From CAYFMS01 sp964462325 (lineage in GTDB: Bacteria; Patescibacteriota; Patescibacteriia; UBA9934): 14,541 nt of DNA. The notes under the pieces were generated by a model. That model made no database searches and was not told the DNA's origin. It saw nothing but the letters and a program-made list of their open reading frames with translations. Shown one piece after another: positions 13,205-14,541 of this stretch. Every line of letters starts with the position of its first letter. The first letter of the stretch is position 1. The stretch lies in the NCBI GenBank assembly GCA_964462325.1, contig CAYWYQ010000019.1, positions 1 to 14,541 of the forward strand, in the 5' to 3' direction. A program made the position numbers and the translations under genes.

Positions 13205-14295
13205 ATATCTCTAAGTGCCTTTATTGTTTTTTGTGCTGTCTGTTTCCATGTGAATTGATTTGGAGTGTCTAGCGTGATTTCTTTATCCTGCAGAGCATAC
13301 ATTCCTTTCACCCATGCGTCTCTATCTGATGGATTCGCATAGAGAATAGCCCTTCCCCCAACCTCATGATGAACGGGTATGTCGGATGCAAGTACCGGGG
13401 TACCTGATGCAAGTGATTCCAATATAGGTAGTCCGAACCCTTCATACAAAGACGGAAATAAGAATCCGTTTGAACCACCGTATAAGCCAGCCAATAATTC
13501 ATCAGGAATATACGATATGTATTTCACAGATTCTTTCGCTCGAGATTCTTCTATCGCTTTATGAATAGCTTCTGCACCATAACCAGATCGCCCAGCAAGA
13601 ACCAGTGACTGCACATGTTGTTCTGGGTATTGTATTTTATACTCTTCAAATGCCTGTAATAAAAATTCGATATTTTTCTTAGATTCGATGCGTCCAACAA
13701 ATAAAAAATAAGGTGCATCCTGTAATCCATACTTTTCGAGAGTCTTCGCTATTTGCGCGTCAGATGCTTGAAAATGCTTTGTACGAATACCAAGGTGCGT
13801 GACAACAATCTGATTTTCATGCGCACCATAAAACTGTGTCAGATCTTGTTTTGTTGAGTTAGAAATCGTAATGATTGTATCCGCTTTTCTCAAAACTCTT
13901 CTCAATGACCAATGCTGACGCCATCTGTTTTTCTTTGAATATACCTCGGGGAAATAATCAAATGCAATATCGTGAACGGTTGTCACTATTTTTGCGTTTC
14001 CTGTATTAAGCGGTATTTCGTGCGCCGGTACAAATAAAATATCAGGAGTATGACTATAAAGATGTGCGCTCAGCCTTATATGAGACCAACCAGGGAATTT
14101 CCATGGCAAAATAACCCATTTCCATCCCTGTGGAAGCTCTCCCAATTCTGGAATTTCTTTTGAGCTATAGAGCAGGATTTCATCGTCTTGAAGAGGAATC
14201 TTCATCATTTCTTTCAGAAGTTCAAAAACATACCGTTCTGTTCCGGTATATTCAGGTCTTGTAAGTGCATTTACTTCAATTCCTATCGAATACAT
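13192..14295 (-). CDS. GT4-type glycosyltransferase (group 1)
   Basis: Transfers a sugar from a nucleotide-activated donor, probably to a cell-surface glycan or lipid on the cytoplasmic face of the membrane. The 367-aa protein has the GT-B fold: N-terminal domain with GIEVNALTRPEYTGTERYVFEL (5-26) and the TVHDIAFDYFPEVY segment (106-119), then ITISNSTKQDL (142-152), the linker VTHLGI, and the donor domain FLFVGRIESKKNIEFLLQAF (197-216). The EX7E motif is E285 and E293 in EGFGLPILE, followed by SGTPVLASDIPVHHEVGG. The frame is open to ATG 14337, but ATG 14295 begins exactly where the family usually starts and has a promoter directly upstream, so it is chosen. Acceptor and donor cannot be deduced. 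It overlaps the TrmB-family gene by 13 nt. Confidence 0.92.
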   Translation of the reverse strand: MYSIGIEVNALTRPEYTGTERYVFELLKEMMKIPLQDDEILLYSSKEIPELGELPQGWKWVILPWKFPGWSHIRLSAHLYSHTPDILFVPAHEIPLNTGNAKIVTTVHDIAFDYFPEVYSKKNRWRQHWSLRRVLRKADTIITISNSTKQDLTQFYGAHENQIVVTHLGIRTKHFQASDAQIAKTLEKYGLQDAPYFLFVGRIESKKNIEFLLQAFEEYKIQYPEQHVQSLVLAGRSGYGAEAIHKAIEESRAKESVKYISYIPDELLAGLYGGSNGFLFPSLYEGFGLPILESLASGTPVLASDIPVHHEVGGRAILYANPSDRDAWVKGMYALQDKEITLDTPNQFTWKQTAQKTIKALRDIWTD

Positions 14296-14301
14296 ATTGT
14301 T

Positions 14302-14330
14302 ATAGTAGACGAGTGTATCCAAGGTCGCAA
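14302..14330 (-). promoter_or_regulatory. promoter of the glycosyltransferase-regulator pair, leaderless type
   Basis: On the minus strand, TTGCGA (14330-14325), a 17-nt spacer and TACTAT (14307-14302) end 6 nt before ATG 14295. The arrangement copies the holB promoter spacing. It lies inside the upstream-extended reading frame, which favours the shorter protein. Confidence 0.45.
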
Positions 14331-14360
14331 GATCCATCCTAAACTACGCTCCATTTGATC

Positions 14361-14411
14361 GAGGTCCGACCTCAAGGTCCGACCTACTTATCCACAGGAG
14401 GTTGAGCCTCC
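14361..14411. repeat. cluster of short AGGT-ACCT palindromes
   Basis: GAGGTCCGACCTC (14361-14373), AGGTCCGACCT (14375-14385) and GGAGG-TTGAG-CCTCC (14397-14411) follow each other. AGGTCCGACCT also occurs at 12241-12251. The stretch 14338-14541 has no credible gene; it holds only these repeats. Confidence 0.75.
14388..14396 (+). other. exact DnaA-box sequence TTATCCACA
   Basis: A perfect match to the high-affinity E. coli DnaA box lies between two palindromes of the repeat cluster. No second exact copy was noticed nearby, and no origin genes such as dnaA or dnaN are in the window. A single match may be chance. Confidence 0.3.
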
Positions 14412-14413
14412 AT

Positions 14414-14449
14414 TTCCCGAGGTTGAACCTCGAGGTTGAACCTCGGGAA
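14414..14449. repeat. 36-bp near-perfect palindrome
   Basis: Outer arms TTCCCGAGGTT (14414-14424) and AACCTCGGGAA (14439-14449) enclose a perfect 12-bp palindrome AACCTCGAGGTT (14426-14437). Only the base pair 14425/14438 (G and G) breaks the symmetry. Confidence 0.9.
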
Positions 14450-14476
14450 TGAGGTGCGGACCTTTCGAGATCGCTC
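14450..14476. repeat. second copy of the TGAGGTxCGGACC repeat
   Basis: Matches 12258-12284 with two mismatches over 27 bp, in the same orientation. The two copies enclose the TrmB-family and glycosyltransferase genes. Confidence 0.8.
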
Positions 14477-14541
14477 ATAGACAAGCGGAACTGTCCGTGA
14501 AGGATATTGGATGTAATTTGCTTGAACATCGAGCACTGAAC

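Noticed and set aside
14344..14529. 61-codon minus-strand ORF at the right edge
   Set aside because: It consists almost entirely of the palindromic repeat cluster, so the reading frame is a by-product of the repeats.

Overview
The window looks like a chromosomal contig from a small-genome bacterium of the Candidate Phyla Radiation (Patescibacteria). This assignment is an inference from gene content and style. The genes are compact and AT-rich and include an alpha2-type glycyl-tRNA synthetase, a TrmB-family regulator and a PIF1-like helicase. Several genes appear to have leaderless promoters, with a -10 box 6-8 nt before ATG, and the intergenic DNA is full of short palindromic dispersed repeats. 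TGA is used as a genuine stop (holB, the GIY-YIG gene), so the lineages that read UGA as glycine are unlikely.

Layout. 1-192: a possible gene tail, a terminator and a promoter. 193-1578 (+): PIF1/RecD2-like helicase. 1660-2159 (+): a small lipoprotein whose start codon is out of frame by one base at a run of seven A. 2334-2657 (+): an orphan small protein, then a clear terminator. 2702-10817 (-): a long run of mostly housekeeping genes. In transcription order these are holB (clamp-loader delta prime), an Asp-box beta-propeller lipoprotein, frr, glycyl-tRNA synthetase, a GIY-YIG protein enclosed by inverted palindromic repeats, an M16 zinc peptidase, tpiA, a membrane-anchored TPR protein and an exonuclease III-type AP endonuclease. 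A 7-bp tandem repeat with G-quadruplex potential lies between the peptidase and tpiA.

10869-11899 (+): the most unusual part. A near-consensus promoter drives a roughly 160-nt structured leader containing a 21-codon upstream ORF and two mutually exclusive stems, one of which would hide the Shine-Dalgarno sequence. A GC-rich gene of unknown function (259 aa) follows, closed by a 13-bp terminator hairpin. It differs in base composition and translation signals from everything around it and is the best candidate here for an undescribed regulated unit.

11900-12448: no protein gene is credible; the stretch holds a perfect 15-bp hairpin and a mosaic of dispersed repeats. 12449-14295 (-): a glycosyltransferase (GT4 type) overlapping a TrmB-family regulator by 13 nt, flanked on both sides by the same repeat family. 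14338-14541: dense palindromes, including a near-perfect 36-bp one and one exact DnaA-box sequence.

The minus-strand genes cover DNA repair and replication (xth, holB), translation (frr, glyRS), glycolysis (tpiA) and the cell envelope (lipoprotein, peptidase, TPR protein). Apart from the close spacing or overlaps noted below, I see no single pathway linking them.
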